A DNA stretch of 56,651 nt. Source: Bacteroidota bacterium (GTDB taxonomy: Bacteria; Bacteroidota; Bacteroidia; 2-12-FULL-35-15). The position numbers and the translations under genes are program-made. The notes below the pieces were generated by a model that ran no database searches, was not told where the DNA came from, and saw only the letters and a program-made list of their open reading frames with translations. Shown one piece after another: positions 18,571 through 29,241 of the stretch (within the stretch, counting starts at the first letter, position 1; every line of letters begins with the position of its first letter). Location of the stretch: the NCBI GenBank assembly GCA_016707685.1, contig JADJHE010000024.1, positions 1 through 56,651 of the forward strand, written 5' to 3'.

Positions 18571-19298
18571 TAATGATTGATTTTTAACTGACGCAAATAC
18601 AGTTGAATTGTATTTTCTAGTCCTAAATAAAGCGCATCCGCAATTAATGCATGGCCAATAGAGACTTCCAATAGGTTTGGAATTTGTTGAGCAAAATAAT
18701 TTAAATTTTCTAAGCTTAAATCATGCCCCGCATTGATGCCAATGTTCAATTCATTCGCTTTTTTAGCCGCAGCAACAAAGGATTGTATTGCTAATTCTTT
18801 ATTTGTTGAATAGTTGTGTGCATAGCTTTCTGTATACAATTCAATTCGGTCTGCACCAGTTGCTTTTGCACCCTCAATCATTTTTATATCTGCATTCACA
18901 AATATGCTGGTGCGTATTCCTGCCGATTTAAATTGTGCAATCATATCAATCAGATAGTCTTTGTGCTTAATGGTATCCCAGCCATGATCAGAGGTTAGTT
19001 GTCCGCCCGAATCGGGAACCAAGGTTACTTGTTCTGGTTTGATGTTCATAACCAAGTCAACAAACTTTTTTTCGGTACAATTACCTTCAATATTAAATTC
19101 GGTGCTAAGCAACGGTTTTAAATCAATTACGTCTTTATAACGAATATGTCGTTCATCGGGACGAGGATGCACAGTAATGCCTTGGGCACCAAAGCGTTCA
19201 CAGTCCAATGCTACTTGAACCAAATTGGGATTGTTGCCACCTCTTGAATTTCGGAGTGTTGCAATTTTATTGATATTTACACTTAACTTTGTAGCCAT
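18570..19298 (-). CDS. pdxJ: Pyridoxine 5'-phosphate synthase
   Basis: 242 residues, standard PdxJ size, a TIM barrel. NINKIATLRNSRGG, GITVHPRPDERHI, EQVTLVPDSGGQLTSDHGW and GINAGHDLSLENL are family motifs with the active-site Glu and His residues. The enzyme condenses 1-deoxyxylulose 5-phosphate with 3-amino-2-oxopropyl phosphate to make pyridoxine 5'-phosphate in the DXP-dependent vitamin B6 pathway. It is first of a two-gene leftward unit and divergent from the CBS gene. Confidence 0.95.
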   Translation of the reverse strand: MATKLSVNINKIATLRNSRGGNNPNLVQVALDCERFGAQGITVHPRPDERHIRYKDVIDLKPLLSTEFNIEGNCTEKKFVDLVMNIKPEQVTLVPDSGGQLTSDHGWDTIKHKDYLIDMIAQFKSAGIRTSIFVNADIKMIEGAKATGADRIELYTESYAHNYSTNKELAIQSFVAAAKKANELNIGINAGHDLSLENLNYFAQQIPNLLEVSIGHALIADALYLGLENTIQLYLRQLKINH

Positions 19299-19404
19299 TC
19301 TTATAATTTAAAGTGTAAAGCTAAAAAATTAGTAAGTTTGTGTAATAAGTTTCAGTGTTTTTTGTTGAATTAATAATTTTTTGAAACGAAACTTTAGATA
19401 GAAC

Positions 19405-20067
19405 ATGTTAGCAAAGGATCTTATAACTGACGAAATACCTCCACTAAAAACTTCTGATACCGGTTTAATGGCAATTAACTGGATGGATGAGTTTAAAGTG
19501 TCTCATTTGCCCATCGTGAGCAAACATGAGTATTTGGGTTTAATCTCAGATACCGATATATTGGATTTAAACATTACCGATGATGAATTAGGGAAAACTA
19601 AATTATCCTTGATTCGCCCTTTTGTAACCGAACAACAACATATTTACGAGGTTATTAAAATGGTTTCGAATATGAAACTGACTGTTTTGCCTGTATTGAA
19701 TGAACAGCAACAATATGTTGGACTTATTCCTACAACCTCTTTAATTCAGCAGTTTGCTACATTAGCAGCTACACGTGAACCAGGTGGAATTGTGGTGTTG
19801 GAAATGGGCTTGCACGACTATAGTTTAACGCAAATTGCTCAAATCATTGAAGGGAATGATGCTAAAATTTTAAGTTTATATGTGAACCCTTTGGAGGATT
19901 CAACAAAAATAGAAGTTACTATTAAGCTTAATAAGCAAGACCTTTCGAGTGTTTTACAAACTTTTTACCGATACAATTACAATGTAAAACAATCATTTCA
20001 TCAGAGCGAATTTTTAGATGATATGAAAAATCGTTTCGACTCTTTCATGAATTATATCAACATCTAA
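19405..20067 (+). CDS. CBS-domain protein
   Basis: 220 residues with two CBS motifs in the first half: WMDEFKVSHLPIVSKHEYLGLISDTDILDL in parts, and VSNMKLTVLPVLNEQQQYVGLIPTT in parts. The second half (about 135-220) looks like an ACT-like fold (GGIVVLEMGLHDYSL, then DSTKIEVTIKLNKQDL). CBS pairs usually bind adenine nucleotides and the C-terminal part may sense another ligand. It precedes nadK by 7 bases. Bacteroidota genomes often keep this pair together, although I infer that from memory of the gene order. Cytoplasmic. Confidence 0.85.
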   Translation: MLAKDLITDEIPPLKTSDTGLMAINWMDEFKVSHLPIVSKHEYLGLISDTDILDLNITDDELGKTKLSLIRPFVTEQQHIYEVIKMVSNMKLTVLPVLNEQQQYVGLIPTTSLIQQFATLAATREPGGIVVLEMGLHDYSLTQIAQIIEGNDAKILSLYVNPLEDSTKIEVTIKLNKQDLSSVLQTFYRYNYNVKQSFHQSEFLDDMKNRFDSFMNYINI

Positions 20068-20074
20068 ACGCCTC

Positions 20075-20953
20075 ATGAAAGTAGCCATATACGCTCGTTC
20101 TACAAACGATAACCTTTCAGAACACATTCATGCTCTTTTTCAAAAATTGAATGAGTACAAAGCCGAAATTTTTGTTTTTGAGCCTTATTACAAGTTTGTA
20201 AAGCAAAAATTCGAGTTGGTAGGAAACATTAAGACCTTTAATTCTCATACCGATTTAAAAGGGAATGTGGATGTAGTGTTGAGTTTAGGTGGTGATGGTA
20301 CTTTTTTGGAGACACTTGCATACGTTCGAAATTCCGAAATTCCAGTTCTTGGTATCAATACGGGTCGTTTAGGCTTTTTAGCCAATGTGGCTAAAACCGA
20401 AATAAATGCTGCAATAGATGCATTGGTTGCTGGTAAATACACCATCGAAAAGCGTGCATTGTTGAGTGTTACTAAGCCAGAAAAACTTTTTGGTGAGGTA
20501 AATTATGGTTTAAATGAGCTGACCATCCTGAAAAAGGATACATCGTCCATGATTACGATTCATGCCTATATCAATGGCGATTATTTGAATTCGTATTTTG
20601 CCGATGGTTTGATTATAGCAACGCCTACGGGGTCAACAGCCTATTCGTTGAGTTGTGGTGGACCTTTGGTAATGCCTGGCTCTCAAAATTTTGTAATTAC
20701 ACCCATTGCACCTCATAATTTGAATGTTCGTCCATTGGTTATTTCCGATAATAATGTAATTACACTTAAGGTAGAAGGTCGTAGTCCGAATTACTTGGTA
20801 TCACTCGATTATAAGAGCGAGGTAATAGATTCCACGAACGAAATTGTACTCCAAAAAGCAGATTTTTCGATGAATCTAATAAAGCTCGAAAATCAGCACT
20901 TTTTTAATACCATTCGAAACAAACTTTTATGGGGCTTGGACAAGCGTAATTAA
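20075..20953 (+). CDS. nadK: NAD kinase
   Basis: 292 residues. The diagnostic motif LGGDGTFLETL (near residue 70) and the second motif TPTGSTAYSLSCGGP are intact, as is NTGRLGFLANV. NadK phosphorylates NAD+ to NADP+ with ATP in the cytoplasm. It follows the CBS gene by 7 bases and precedes a DUF6089 gene with its own likely promoter. Confidence 0.95.
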   Translation: MKVAIYARSTNDNLSEHIHALFQKLNEYKAEIFVFEPYYKFVKQKFELVGNIKTFNSHTDLKGNVDVVLSLGGDGTFLETLAYVRNSEIPVLGINTGRLGFLANVAKTEINAAIDALVAGKYTIEKRALLSVTKPEKLFGEVNYGLNELTILKKDTSSMITIHAYINGDYLNSYFADGLIIATPTGSTAYSLSCGGPLVMPGSQNFVITPIAPHNLNVRPLVISDNNVITLKVEGRSPNYLVSLDYKSEVIDSTNEIVLQKADFSMNLIKLENQHFFNTIRNKLLWGLDKRN

Positions 20954-20965
20954 CTATAATTAACA

Positions 20966-20996
20966 CTTTTTCATAAGCAAAAATCCACTATATTTG
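20966..20996 (+). promoter_or_regulatory. Possible Bacteroidota-type promoter for the DUF6089-uppS-bamA block
   Basis: TATATTTG at 20989-20996 fits the -7 element TAnnTTTG exactly. The upstream element 19 bases before is CTTT, which is weak. The GTG start of the DUF6089 gene is at 21034. Confidence 0.45.
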
Positions 20997-21033
20997 CTAT
21001 CCGTTATTAAAAAGCAATAAAAACACAATTTTT

Positions 21034-21912
21034 GTGTTTAAATACGTATTGAATAAAAAATTGAAAAAACACACTTTTATATTTTTATTGGCATTTGTTC
21101 TATTTGCCAGTTTTGGATTTGCGCAGCATAGTAAAAATAAGCGCAGTGCCGAAGTTGGTGTGTTTTTGGGTGGCTCTTATTACATCGGTGATTTAAATCC
21201 ATTGGGACATTTAAATCAGTTTACCAAACCTGCTGGCGGAATTGTTTTTAGATACAACATTAACTACCGTCTTGCTGCTCGTGTTAATCTTCTATTTGGT
21301 AGCATTCAAGCCGATGATGCCTATGCAAAAACGGATGCAGCTCACCAACGAAATTTGAATTTTAAATCACCTATCACTGAACTTTCTGGACAATTAGAAT
21401 TTAACTTTTTGGACTATCAAATTGGTAGTGAAAAGCGTAAGTTTTCTCCTTATCTGTTTTTGGGAATTGCTGGATTTAAATTTAATCCTCAAGGAAATTT
21501 AGCGGGTAATTGGGTGCCTCTTCAGCCACTGGGAACAGAAGGACAAGGTTTGCCAAATGGTTCCTCAAAAAAGAAATACAAATTGCTTCAAATTTCTATT
21601 CCATTTGGAGTTGGTTTCAGAACAAATTTGTCGAAGGGAATTGGACTTTCAATTGAATGGGGTATGCGTAAAACATTTACCGACTATTTGGATGATGTTA
21701 GTAAGACCTATTATAACCCAGTAGCGCTTGCAGCTGCTAGAGGTACTACAGCAGCAATTTTATCTGATCCGAGTAAAGGAACAGATCCAAGTTTTTCAAA
21801 TGTTGGTCGTCAGCGCGGTAATCCTACCACAAAAGATTGGTATTCTTTTGTTGGTGCTGTTCTGACAATCAAATTAAAGGAAAGAAAACCGGAATGCCCT
21901 GGTGTACAATAA
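21034..21912 (+). CDS. DUF6089 family outer-membrane beta-barrel protein
   Basis: 292 residues from a GTG start at 21034, and a TTG at 21049 is an alternative. A signal peptide ends in FGFAQ. The mature part begins with AEVGVFLGGSYYIGDLNPLGHL and has typical barrel strands (FSPYLFLGIAGFKFNP, ISIPFGVGFRTNL, LSIEWGMRKTFTDYLDDVS). This matches DUF6089, a Bacteroidota barrel family of unknown function that usually lies between nadK and uppS as here. A small hairpin (CGTCTT / AAGACG, 21935-21950) lies before uppS. Confidence 0.85.
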   Translation: MFKYVLNKKLKKHTFIFLLAFVLFASFGFAQHSKNKRSAEVGVFLGGSYYIGDLNPLGHLNQFTKPAGGIVFRYNINYRLAARVNLLFGSIQADDAYAKTDAAHQRNLNFKSPITELSGQLEFNFLDYQIGSEKRKFSPYLFLGIAGFKFNPQGNLAGNWVPLQPLGTEGQGLPNGSSKKKYKLLQISIPFGVGFRTNLSKGIGLSIEWGMRKTFTDYLDDVSKTYYNPVALAAARGTTAAILSDPSKGTDPSFSNVGRQRGNPTTKDWYSFVGAVLTIKLKERKPECPGVQ

Positions 21913-21960
21913 GTAACTAAACAACGTATTTGCTCGTCTTAAAAAAGACGTATATAAAAA

Positions 21961-22704
21961 ATGAGTTTGAAAGAAAAAATTAACCTGTCTAAATTGCCAA
22001 AGCATATTGCAATTATCATGGATGGCAATGGAAGATGGGCTAAGCAGCAAGGTGCAGAACGAATCTATGGTCATGAAAATGGTGTTAAGTCGGTTCGTGA
22101 TGCAGTAGAAGCTGCAGCCGAATTAGGTGTTGAGTATCTTACCCTTTATGCGTTTTCTACTGAAAACTGGAACCGACCGAAAGAAGAGGTGATTGCATTG
22201 ATGCAATTGCTTGTTCATACAATCAATGCTGAAACTCCAACTTTAAATAAAAACAATATTCGTTTACAAGCAATTGGCGATTTGAAAAGCTTGCCTGGCG
22301 ATTGCTACAATGAATTGCAAGAAGCGATTGATGCAACTAAAAATAATACTAGAACCACATTGGTTTTAGCACTCAGTTATAGTTCTCGTTGGGAAATTGT
22401 AAATGCAGTGAAAGAAATTGCTGCGAAAATAGAACGTAAGGAATTATCTTCTTCTGAAATTTCTGAAGAAACAATCAATCAACATCTTTGTACAGCTACT
22501 ATTCCTGAACCGGAGTTAATGATTCGTACAAGTGGAGAACATCGCATTAGTAATTTCCTATTATGGCAATTGGCTTATGCAGAATTATACTTTACCGATA
22601 AATTTTGGCCAGATTTTAAGAAGGAAGATTTTTACGAGGCAATTATCGATTATCAAAACCGTGAACGCAGATTTGGAAAAACGAGCGAGCAATTAATATC
22701 TTAA
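21961..22704 (+). CDS. uppS: Undecaprenyl diphosphate synthase (isoprenyl transferase)
   Basis: 247 residues. The signature HIAIIMDGNGRWAKQQG contains the catalytic Asp, with TLYAFSTENWNRPKEEV and PELMIRTSGEHRISNFLLWQ near the C-terminus. It extends farnesyl diphosphate with isopentenyl units to make the C55 lipid carrier for peptidoglycan and other glycans. Located at the cytoplasmic membrane face. bamA begins 8 bases after the stop, so the two are probably cotranscribed. Confidence 0.95.
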   Translation: MSLKEKINLSKLPKHIAIIMDGNGRWAKQQGAERIYGHENGVKSVRDAVEAAAELGVEYLTLYAFSTENWNRPKEEVIALMQLLVHTINAETPTLNKNNIRLQAIGDLKSLPGDCYNELQEAIDATKNNTRTTLVLALSYSSRWEIVNAVKEIAAKIERKELSSSEISEETINQHLCTATIPEPELMIRTSGEHRISNFLLWQLAYAELYFTDKFWPDFKKEDFYEAIIDYQNRERRFGKTSEQLIS

Positions 22705-22712
22705 ATCAGCGT

Positions 22713-25443
22713 ATGCATACTAAAATAAAATTATTCTTTTTACTAACATTCGTATCATTCGCTGCAAATGCGCAGGTGCTTTCTATTGGTGGCGATACCA
22801 GTGAAGTTATGGATTTTACGATTTCAAAAGAATATGAAATTGGTGGAATAGATGTGAAAGGAGCAGAACATTTTGACAAAAATGTAATTGTACTTTTAAC
22901 AGGTTTAGGAATTGGTGATAAAGTTCAAGTGCCGGGCGATAAGTTTTCTACTGCAATCGAAAATCTTTGGAAACAAGGCTTGTTTGATGATATAAAAATT
23001 ACAGCAACGAAAGTTCAAGGCAAATTTATTTTTCTTGAGATAACCGTTTTAGAACGTCCTCGTTTATCGAAATTTGCGTTAAAGGGAATTACTAAGAGTG
23101 AGGCGGATGATTTGCGCGAAAAAATAAAATTGGTAAAAGGAAAAGTAATTACGGATAACGTTTTGGCTTCCACCAAAGAAACGGTAACTAACTTTTTTAT
23201 TCTTAAAGGATATTCCGATGTTGCAGTTGATATTGCATTAAAGAATGATGAGAAGTTGGATAATGTTGTTGTGATGTTTATCAATATCGATAAAAAGAAA
23301 AAAGTACGTATCAAAGAGATTAATATTATCGGCAATAAATCAGTTGGTACATTTAAACTTCGAAAAAAATTCAAGGAAACAAAACGCAGACGTTGGTGGA
23401 ATCCATTTAATGATGGAAAGTTTGATGAAGATAATTACGAAAAAGACAAAGAGACCATTATTGCTAAATACAATCAAAAAGGATTTAGGGATGCTGAGAT
23501 AACAAAAGATTCTATTTATCGTCAGTGGACTCCTAAGCGATTTAGACCTCACCGCCATTTCATGGCTAGTTGGGCATTTATCTTAAAAGGGAAACCAATG
23601 ATTGCTCAGGATTATTATACTCCTAAAAAAACAAAAACATCTAAATTGTTATTCTGGGAAAGTGTGAAACGTTTTAAAACAGTGCGTGATACAAATTATT
23701 ACAAGCGTTTTATTACAATTGATATTCATGTAAACGAAGGAAAAAAATATTATTTCAGAAATATAACATGGGTTGGAAATAGTAAGTATTCTTCTAAAGA
23801 TTTGAGTAATGTACTTGGAATTAAGCCTGGAGAAATTTTTGACCAAGAAACCTTGGATGCAAAATTATACATGAACCCAACAGGAAATGATATCAGTTCA
23901 TTGTACATGGATGAAGGATATTTGTTCTTTAATGTTTCTCCAGTGGAAACGATGGTAAATGGAGATTCCATTGATATTGAAATGCGTATTTACGAAGGTA
24001 AGCAAGCAACATTAATAAAATAACGATTGTTGGAAATACAAAAACAAATGACCGCGTTATTATGCGCGAAATTAGAACTCGTCCGGGACAATTGTTCCGC
24101 AGAACAGATGTTATTCGTTCACAACGCGATTTATCTCAGTTAGGATATTTTGATCCAGAGAAAATGAATGTTGTTCCTACTCCAAATCCTGCAAATGGAA
24201 CCGTTGATATTGAATATACAGTGGAAGAAAAACCTTCTGATCAAATCGAACTTTCGGGTGGTTATGGTGGTGGACGTGTGGTAGGAACATTGGGAGTTTC
24301 CTTCAATAATTTTTCTGCACGAAATTTCTTTAAAAAAGATGCATGGCGTCCATTGCCTTCAGGTGATGGTCAACGCTTGAGTGTTCGTGCTCAATCAAAT
24401 GGATTGTTCTACCAATCGTATAACATTTCGTTTACAGAACCTTGGTTGGGTGGAAGAAAACCGAACTCATTAAGCGTTACTGCTTATTATTCTATTCAAA
24501 GTAATGGTGAAAAAAGAACGATTACCAATACCGAAGGTGTAAAAGTTGCAAATCCTTCTCGTGCTTCATTAGACATTACTGGTGTTTCGGTTGGATTGGG
24601 TAAACGTTTGAAATGGCCAGATGATTACTTTACATTGTACCAAGAGTTGAATTACCAATATTATGTATTGAATAATTATGGTTCCATCTTCTCTTTTAGT
24701 AATGGTTATGCAAATAATATTTATTACAAGGCAACCATACAACGTAATTCAGTTGATAAACCAATTTTTGAAACAAGAGGATTTGTGTTTTCCTTATCTG
24801 GTCAATTGACACCTCCATATTCTTCTTTAATGGAAAAGATTATTCAAGTCCAACCATGTCGGATAAAGAACGCTTTAAATTTGTAGAGTACCACAAATAC
24901 AAAGCAACAGCAACTGTATTTACTCCTATTACTAATAAACGTGGGGTTGATGGCAAAGAGGCACGCAATTTGATATTACGCACATCAGTTGGTTTTGGGT
25001 TCTTAGCTTCTTATAATAAAACGGTTGGTGAATCACCTTTTGAGCGATTCTATTTAGGTGGTAGTGGTTTAACAGGCTACTCATTAAATAACCGAGAGAT
25101 TATTGCATTAAGAGGTTATGACGATCAATCCTTATCACCTTCTACTGGTTCTTTGTTGATTGCAAAATATACGGCAGAATTACGTTTCCCTGTTACTACA
25201 AATCCACAAGCAACAATTTATATGCTTGCGTTTACAGAAGGAGGAAAAACATGGCAAAAGTCGAAGGACTTTAATCCATTCAATGTTTACCGTTCGGCTG
25301 GTGTAGGAGTAAGGGTGTTTTTACCAATGTTTGGTTTGTTAGGCTTTGATTACGGTTGGAGATTAGATAATGTTCCTTCTAATCCTGGAATGCAAAAAGG
25401 ACAATTCCACTTTACAATTGGAGCATCAATTGGTGAATTGTAA
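22713..25443 (+). CDS. bamA: Outer-membrane protein assembly factor BamA (two frameshifts)
   Basis: One gene of about 910 residues in three pieces. Piece one (to about 24010) has a signal peptide and POTRA domains (GIDVKGAEHFDKNVIVLLTG, INIIGNKSV, ITWVGNSKYSSKDLSNVLG). Restoring one A in ACATTAATAA near 24010 continues the frame as INKITIVGNTKTNDRVIMREI. Piece two runs to about 24830. Restoring one A in TTTAATGG there continues as NGKDYSSPTMSDKERFKF into the barrel, ending in FHFTIGASIGEL. BamA inserts barrel proteins in the outer membrane and is essential, so sequencing error is far more likely than loss. The context uppS-bamA-ompH is standard. Confidence 0.92.
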
Positions 25444-25459
25444 TAAATTACTATTTTCG
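25429..25459 (+). promoter_or_regulatory. Possible promoter for the ompH pair
   Basis: ATTG at 25429-25432, 19 bases, then TATTTTCG at 25452-25459, one mismatch from TAnnTTTG. It overlaps the last codons of bamA and lies about 40 bases before the first ompH start. Confidence 0.4.
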
Positions 25460-25500
25460 CCATGCGATTTTATAGATTTTAACTATTAAATTATAAAAAA

Positions 25501-26046
25501 ATGAGAAAGCTATTTTTAACTTTAAGTATTGTACTTGTTACAAGTGTTGCTTCTTTCGCGCAAAAATTTGCTTATGTTGATACTGAATATATTTTAGGTC
25601 AAATTCCTGAATACAAAGCAGCTCAAGCTGAATTGGATAAAACTTCGGTACAGTGGCAAAAAGAGATTGAGGCAAAATACACAGAGATTGATAAAATGTA
25701 TAAAGCCTACCAAGCGGAGCAAATTTTATTGACTGATGAGATGAAAAAGAAACGTGAAGCGGATATCATTGCAAAGGAAAAAGAAGCAAAAGATTTACAA
25801 AAACTTCGTTTTGGTGTAGATGGTGAGTTATTTAAAAAGCGTCAAGAGTTAGTGAAACCAATTCAAGATAAAGTATACAATGCTGTAAAATCTGTTGCAG
25901 AAAAAAATGGTTATGCTGTAATTTTCGATCGTTCAGGTGATATGACCATGTTGTATGCAAATTCTAAAAATGATAAAAGTGATGCTGTACTTGAATTAAT
26001 GGGCTACAAAGGTGGCAAAAGCTCAACTGGAACAAAAAAACAATAA
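25501..26046 (+). CDS. OmpH/Skp family periplasmic chaperone (first copy)
   Basis: 181 residues with a signal peptide ending in VASFAQ. The mature start KFAYVDTEYILGQIPEYKAAQ and the long helical arms (about 40-130, Lys/Glu-rich coiled coil) followed by AEKNGYAVIFDRSGDMTMLY fit OmpH/Skp. Skp trimers hold unfolded outer-membrane proteins in the periplasm and hand them to BamA. The gene lies just after bamA. A second related copy follows 44 bases later. Confidence 0.9.
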   Translation: MRKLFLTLSIVLVTSVASFAQKFAYVDTEYILGQIPEYKAAQAELDKTSVQWQKEIEAKYTEIDKMYKAYQAEQILLTDEMKKKREADIIAKEKEAKDLQKLRFGVDGELFKKRQELVKPIQDKVYNAVKSVAEKNGYAVIFDRSGDMTMLYANSKNDKSDAVLELMGYKGGKSSTGTKKQ

Positions 26047-26090
26047 ATAAAAACTAGAAAACAATTAAAATTAAACCAAAAAGTAATACT

Positions 26091-26654
26091 ATGAAGAACA
26101 TCGCAAAATTAGTAGTTGTAAGTGCTGTTGTATTAATGAGCTCATTTACTGCAAATGCACAAAAAATTGCTCATATCGACTTAGACTCGTTAATAAGCAT
26201 TATGCCAGAATCAAAAACAGCTCAACAAGCAGTTCAAGATTATGCTAAACAATTAGAACAACAAGTGATTGCAATGCAAACTGAATTGCAAGAAAAATAT
26301 GAAAAATACCAAGCAGAGTCTGCTAATTTAGCTCCAATCATCAAAACAAACAGAGAGAAAGAGTTAAACGACTTAAATCAACGTATCCAAGATTTTCAAC
26401 AACAAGCACAAGCTGATTACCAAAATAAAAGTGCTGAATTGTCGAAACCAGTTTACGATAAAGCAAAAAAGGCAATTGACCAAGTTGCAAAAGAAAACGG
26501 TTACAAATATGTATTGGATACAAGCACTGGTTTAGTTTTGTATACAGAGCCAACTGAAGATATTATTGGTTTAGTTGTTAAAAAATTGGGCATCACATTC
26601 CCAGCAAAAACAACAACTCCAGCTCCAACACCGGCACCAGCTCCTAAAAAATAA
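26091..26654 (+). CDS. OmpH/Skp family periplasmic chaperone (second copy)
   Basis: 187 residues with a signal peptide ending in TANAQ. It shares the plan of the first copy: KIAHIDLDSLISIMPESKTA, a Gln/Glu-rich coiled coil, then AKENGYKYVLDTSTGLVLY. The C-terminal tail is low-complexity Thr/Pro/Ala (PAPTPAPAPKK), absent from the first copy. It is likely a paralogue with a related chaperone role. A strong terminator follows, closing the bamA-ompH unit. Confidence 0.9.
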   Translation: MKNIAKLVVVSAVVLMSSFTANAQKIAHIDLDSLISIMPESKTAQQAVQDYAKQLEQQVIAMQTELQEKYEKYQAESANLAPIIKTNREKELNDLNQRIQDFQQQAQADYQNKSAELSKPVYDKAKKAIDQVAKENGYKYVLDTSTGLVLYTEPTEDIIGLVVKKLGITFPAKTTTPAPTPAPAPKK

Positions 26655-26673
26655 TTTTAGTATAAAAACATAG

Positions 26674-26704
26674 AAAAGCCTCATGATGATTTCATGAGGC
26701 TTTT
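26674..26704 (+). terminator. Terminator after the ompH pair
   Basis: Thirteen-base perfect stem AAAAGCCTCATGA / TCATGAGGCTTTT with loop TGATT, ending in a T-run. Confidence 0.85.
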
Positions 26705-26741
26705 TAGTATATAATTTTTAACTTGCATCAAAATTATAAGC

Positions 26742-27570
26742 GTGTCAACACCATCTAAAAAAATAGGAGTATTTGATTCTGGCTACGGAGGTTTAACTGT
26801 TTTGAAAGAAATTGTTAAACAGTTGCCACAATACGATTATTTGTATTTGGGTGATAATGCACGTGCTCCATATGGAACACGTTCGTTCGAAACAGTTTAT
26901 GAATACACCTTAGAGTGTGTTAAAAAGCTTTTTGAATTGGATTGCGAATTGGTGTTGTTGGCTTGTAATACAGCATCAGCAAAAGCATTGCGTACCATTC
27001 AACAAAAAGATTTACCCACACTTGCACCCCATAAACGCGTGTTAGGTGTTATTCGACCTACTACCGAAATCGTTGGGAATTATACAAAAACAAATGTAGT
27101 TGGTGTATTAGGGACAAGCGGAACTATTTCCTCTAATTCTTATCCCATCGAAATAGAAAAATTTTATCCTGAACTAAAAGTGGTTCAAGAGGCTTGTCCA
27201 ATGTGGGTTCCATTGGTTGAAAATAATGAATTTGAAAGTGAAGGGGCTGATTATTTTATTCAGAAGAATCTGACATCATTATTATCAAAAGGAAAAAACA
27301 TAGATACCATTATTTTGGGTTGTACGCATTATCCTTTATTGATTAATAAGATTAAAAAATATTTACCTGAGGGAATTAAATTGATTTCGCAGGGAGAAAT
27401 TGTTGCAACAAGTTTAATCGATTATTTAAATCGCCATTCTGAAATTGAACAACAATTGAGTAAAGGAAAATCCATTCAGTATTTAACAACCGATTCTTCC
27501 TGAAAACTTCGATAAAGCAGCAAGCATTTTTGTTGGCGAAAAAATCCATTCCAAACACATAGATTTATAA
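26742..27570 (+). CDS. murI: Glutamate racemase (one frameshift near the 3' end)
   Basis: About 275 residues from a GTG start (STPSKKIGVFDSGYGGLTVL). Catalytic regions LLACNTASAKAL (first Cys) and ILGCTHYPLL (second Cys) are intact. At about 27500 one extra base breaks the frame after TTDSS. Removing it continues as ENFDKAASIFVGEKI and ends IDL at 27570, the expected C-terminus. MurI makes D-glutamate for peptidoglycan in the cytoplasm. lnt begins 3 bases after the restored stop. Confidence 0.92.
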
Positions 27571-27573
27571 CCA

Positions 27574-29182
27574 TTGAAAAAGGCACACTTATATCTTCTT
27601 GGTCTTTTAAGTGGTTTGTTGCTTACTTTTAGTTGGTTTCCTGTTGGTATTACAGGAATAATATTCCTTGCTTTTGTTCCTTTGTTAATCGTTGAACAAC
27701 AAATAGCACAATCACCCGAATTGTATAACCGAACAACACTCTTTTCTATTTCCTATATTACTTTTTTTCTTTGGAATGTATTGGTAACCTGGTGGATTAA
27801 AAATGCATCTTTTGGGGGAGCAGCAATGGCTATTCTGTGTAATGCATTGTTGATGGCCTTTGTATTTGTTTTAGTTCATCGTGTGAAAAAACGTGTGGGT
27901 GAAAAATTAGGCTACCTCGTATTTATTTCGTTTTGGATTGCATTTGAATTTATTCACCTCGATTGGGATTTAACTTGGCCTTGGTTAACACTCGGAAATG
28001 TTTTTGCCGAAACACCACACTGGATTCAGTGGTATGAATATACGGGAGTGTTTGGAGGTAGTTTATGGGTGCTGGTTGTGAACGTATTGATTTTTAAATT
28101 GATTACGAATAGAAACGCAATCGAAAATCGTAAAGCACAAATTAAAAAAGGGATTGTTATTTCTATAATCATACTTGTACCCATTTTAACATCTGCTGTT
28201 GTTGGATTGTTCGCAAACAAGTATTGGAAAGGTGGAATGTCGGTGGTGGTGGTGCAACCGAACATTGATCCCTACAACGAAAAGTTCTTTGTAAATTATC
28301 AGGAGCAATTGCAAAAAATGTTAGTCCTTGCAAGCGAGCAAGTAGATTCAACCACCGAATATTTATTGTTGCCCGAAACAGCATTAACAGAAGATTTATG
28401 GGAGAATCAACTTCCACAAAGTTGGAGTGTCCAAACGCTTCAAAAATACATTCAGCAGTTTCCGAATCTTAAAATTGTAATAGGAGCAAGCACTGCAAAA
28501 GTGTATCAACCAGGTGAAGCATTATCTGCTACTGCTCGTAAATTCACGAATGATGACGCCTATTACGATTCCTATAATACAGCATTGCAATTGGATAGCA
28601 CTGGCAACATTCAAATGTATCACAAATCGAAGTTAGTACCCGGTGTCGAAAAAATGCCTTTCCCTTTCATTTTTAAATACGTTGAAAAATTTGCTATTGA
28701 CCTTGGTGGAACAAGCGGAAGTTTAGGAATGCAAGATACACGTACTGCTTTCTTTTCGCCTGATCGCTCCAAAGTAACAGCTCCTGTAGTTTGTTACGAA
28801 AGTATTTATGGTGAATACGTAAGTGAATACATCAATAATGGAGCACAGTTTATATCCATTATTACCAACGATGGATGGTGGGGCGATACGCCTGGTTACA
28901 AGCAACATTTAAAATACGGTGCATTGAGAGCCATTGAAACACGTAAGTGGATTGCGCGTTCAGCAAATACGGGTGTATCCTGTTTTATCAATCCAATGGG
29001 TGAAATTCTTCAGGCAACGGAGTATTGGAAACCGGCTGTAATCAAACAACGAATCACCCTTGTCGGATGAGAAGACTTTTTATACCAAGTATGGCGATAT
29101 CATTGCTAGACTGGCTTTTTGGCTGTCGCTTGGATTAATTGTATATTCACTATTAATTCGCTTTAAAATTCTTAAAAAATAG
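27574..29182 (+). CDS. lnt: Apolipoprotein N-acyltransferase (one frameshift near the 3' end)
   Basis: About 535 residues from a TTG start. The first 200 residues form about six to seven membrane helices. The nitrilase-like domain follows with the catalytic Glu in LLPETALTEDLW, Lys in MYHKSKLVPGVEKMPF and Cys in VVCYESIYGEYV. The frame breaks near 29050, where a one-base change restores ESPLSDEKTFYTKYGD and a final membrane helix ending ILKK at 29182. Lnt adds the third acyl chain to lipoproteins at the inner membrane, and many lipoprotein genes are present in this window. Confidence 0.92.
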
Positions 29183-29190
29183 TACCTTTG
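29183..29190 (+). promoter_or_regulatory. Likely -7 element for lpdA
   Basis: TACCTTTG is an exact TAnnTTTG match directly after the lnt stop and about 50 bases before lpdA. The matching upstream box is not convincing. Confidence 0.4.
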
Positions 29191-29241
29191 TGCGTCCTTT
29201 TTAGGGCAAAAACAAAGATTAATTTCTAAACAAATAGTATT

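Noticed and set aside
24062..25443. Two extra outer-membrane protein genes after bamA
   Set aside because: They continue the bamA product after single missing A bases, and neither has its own signal peptide.
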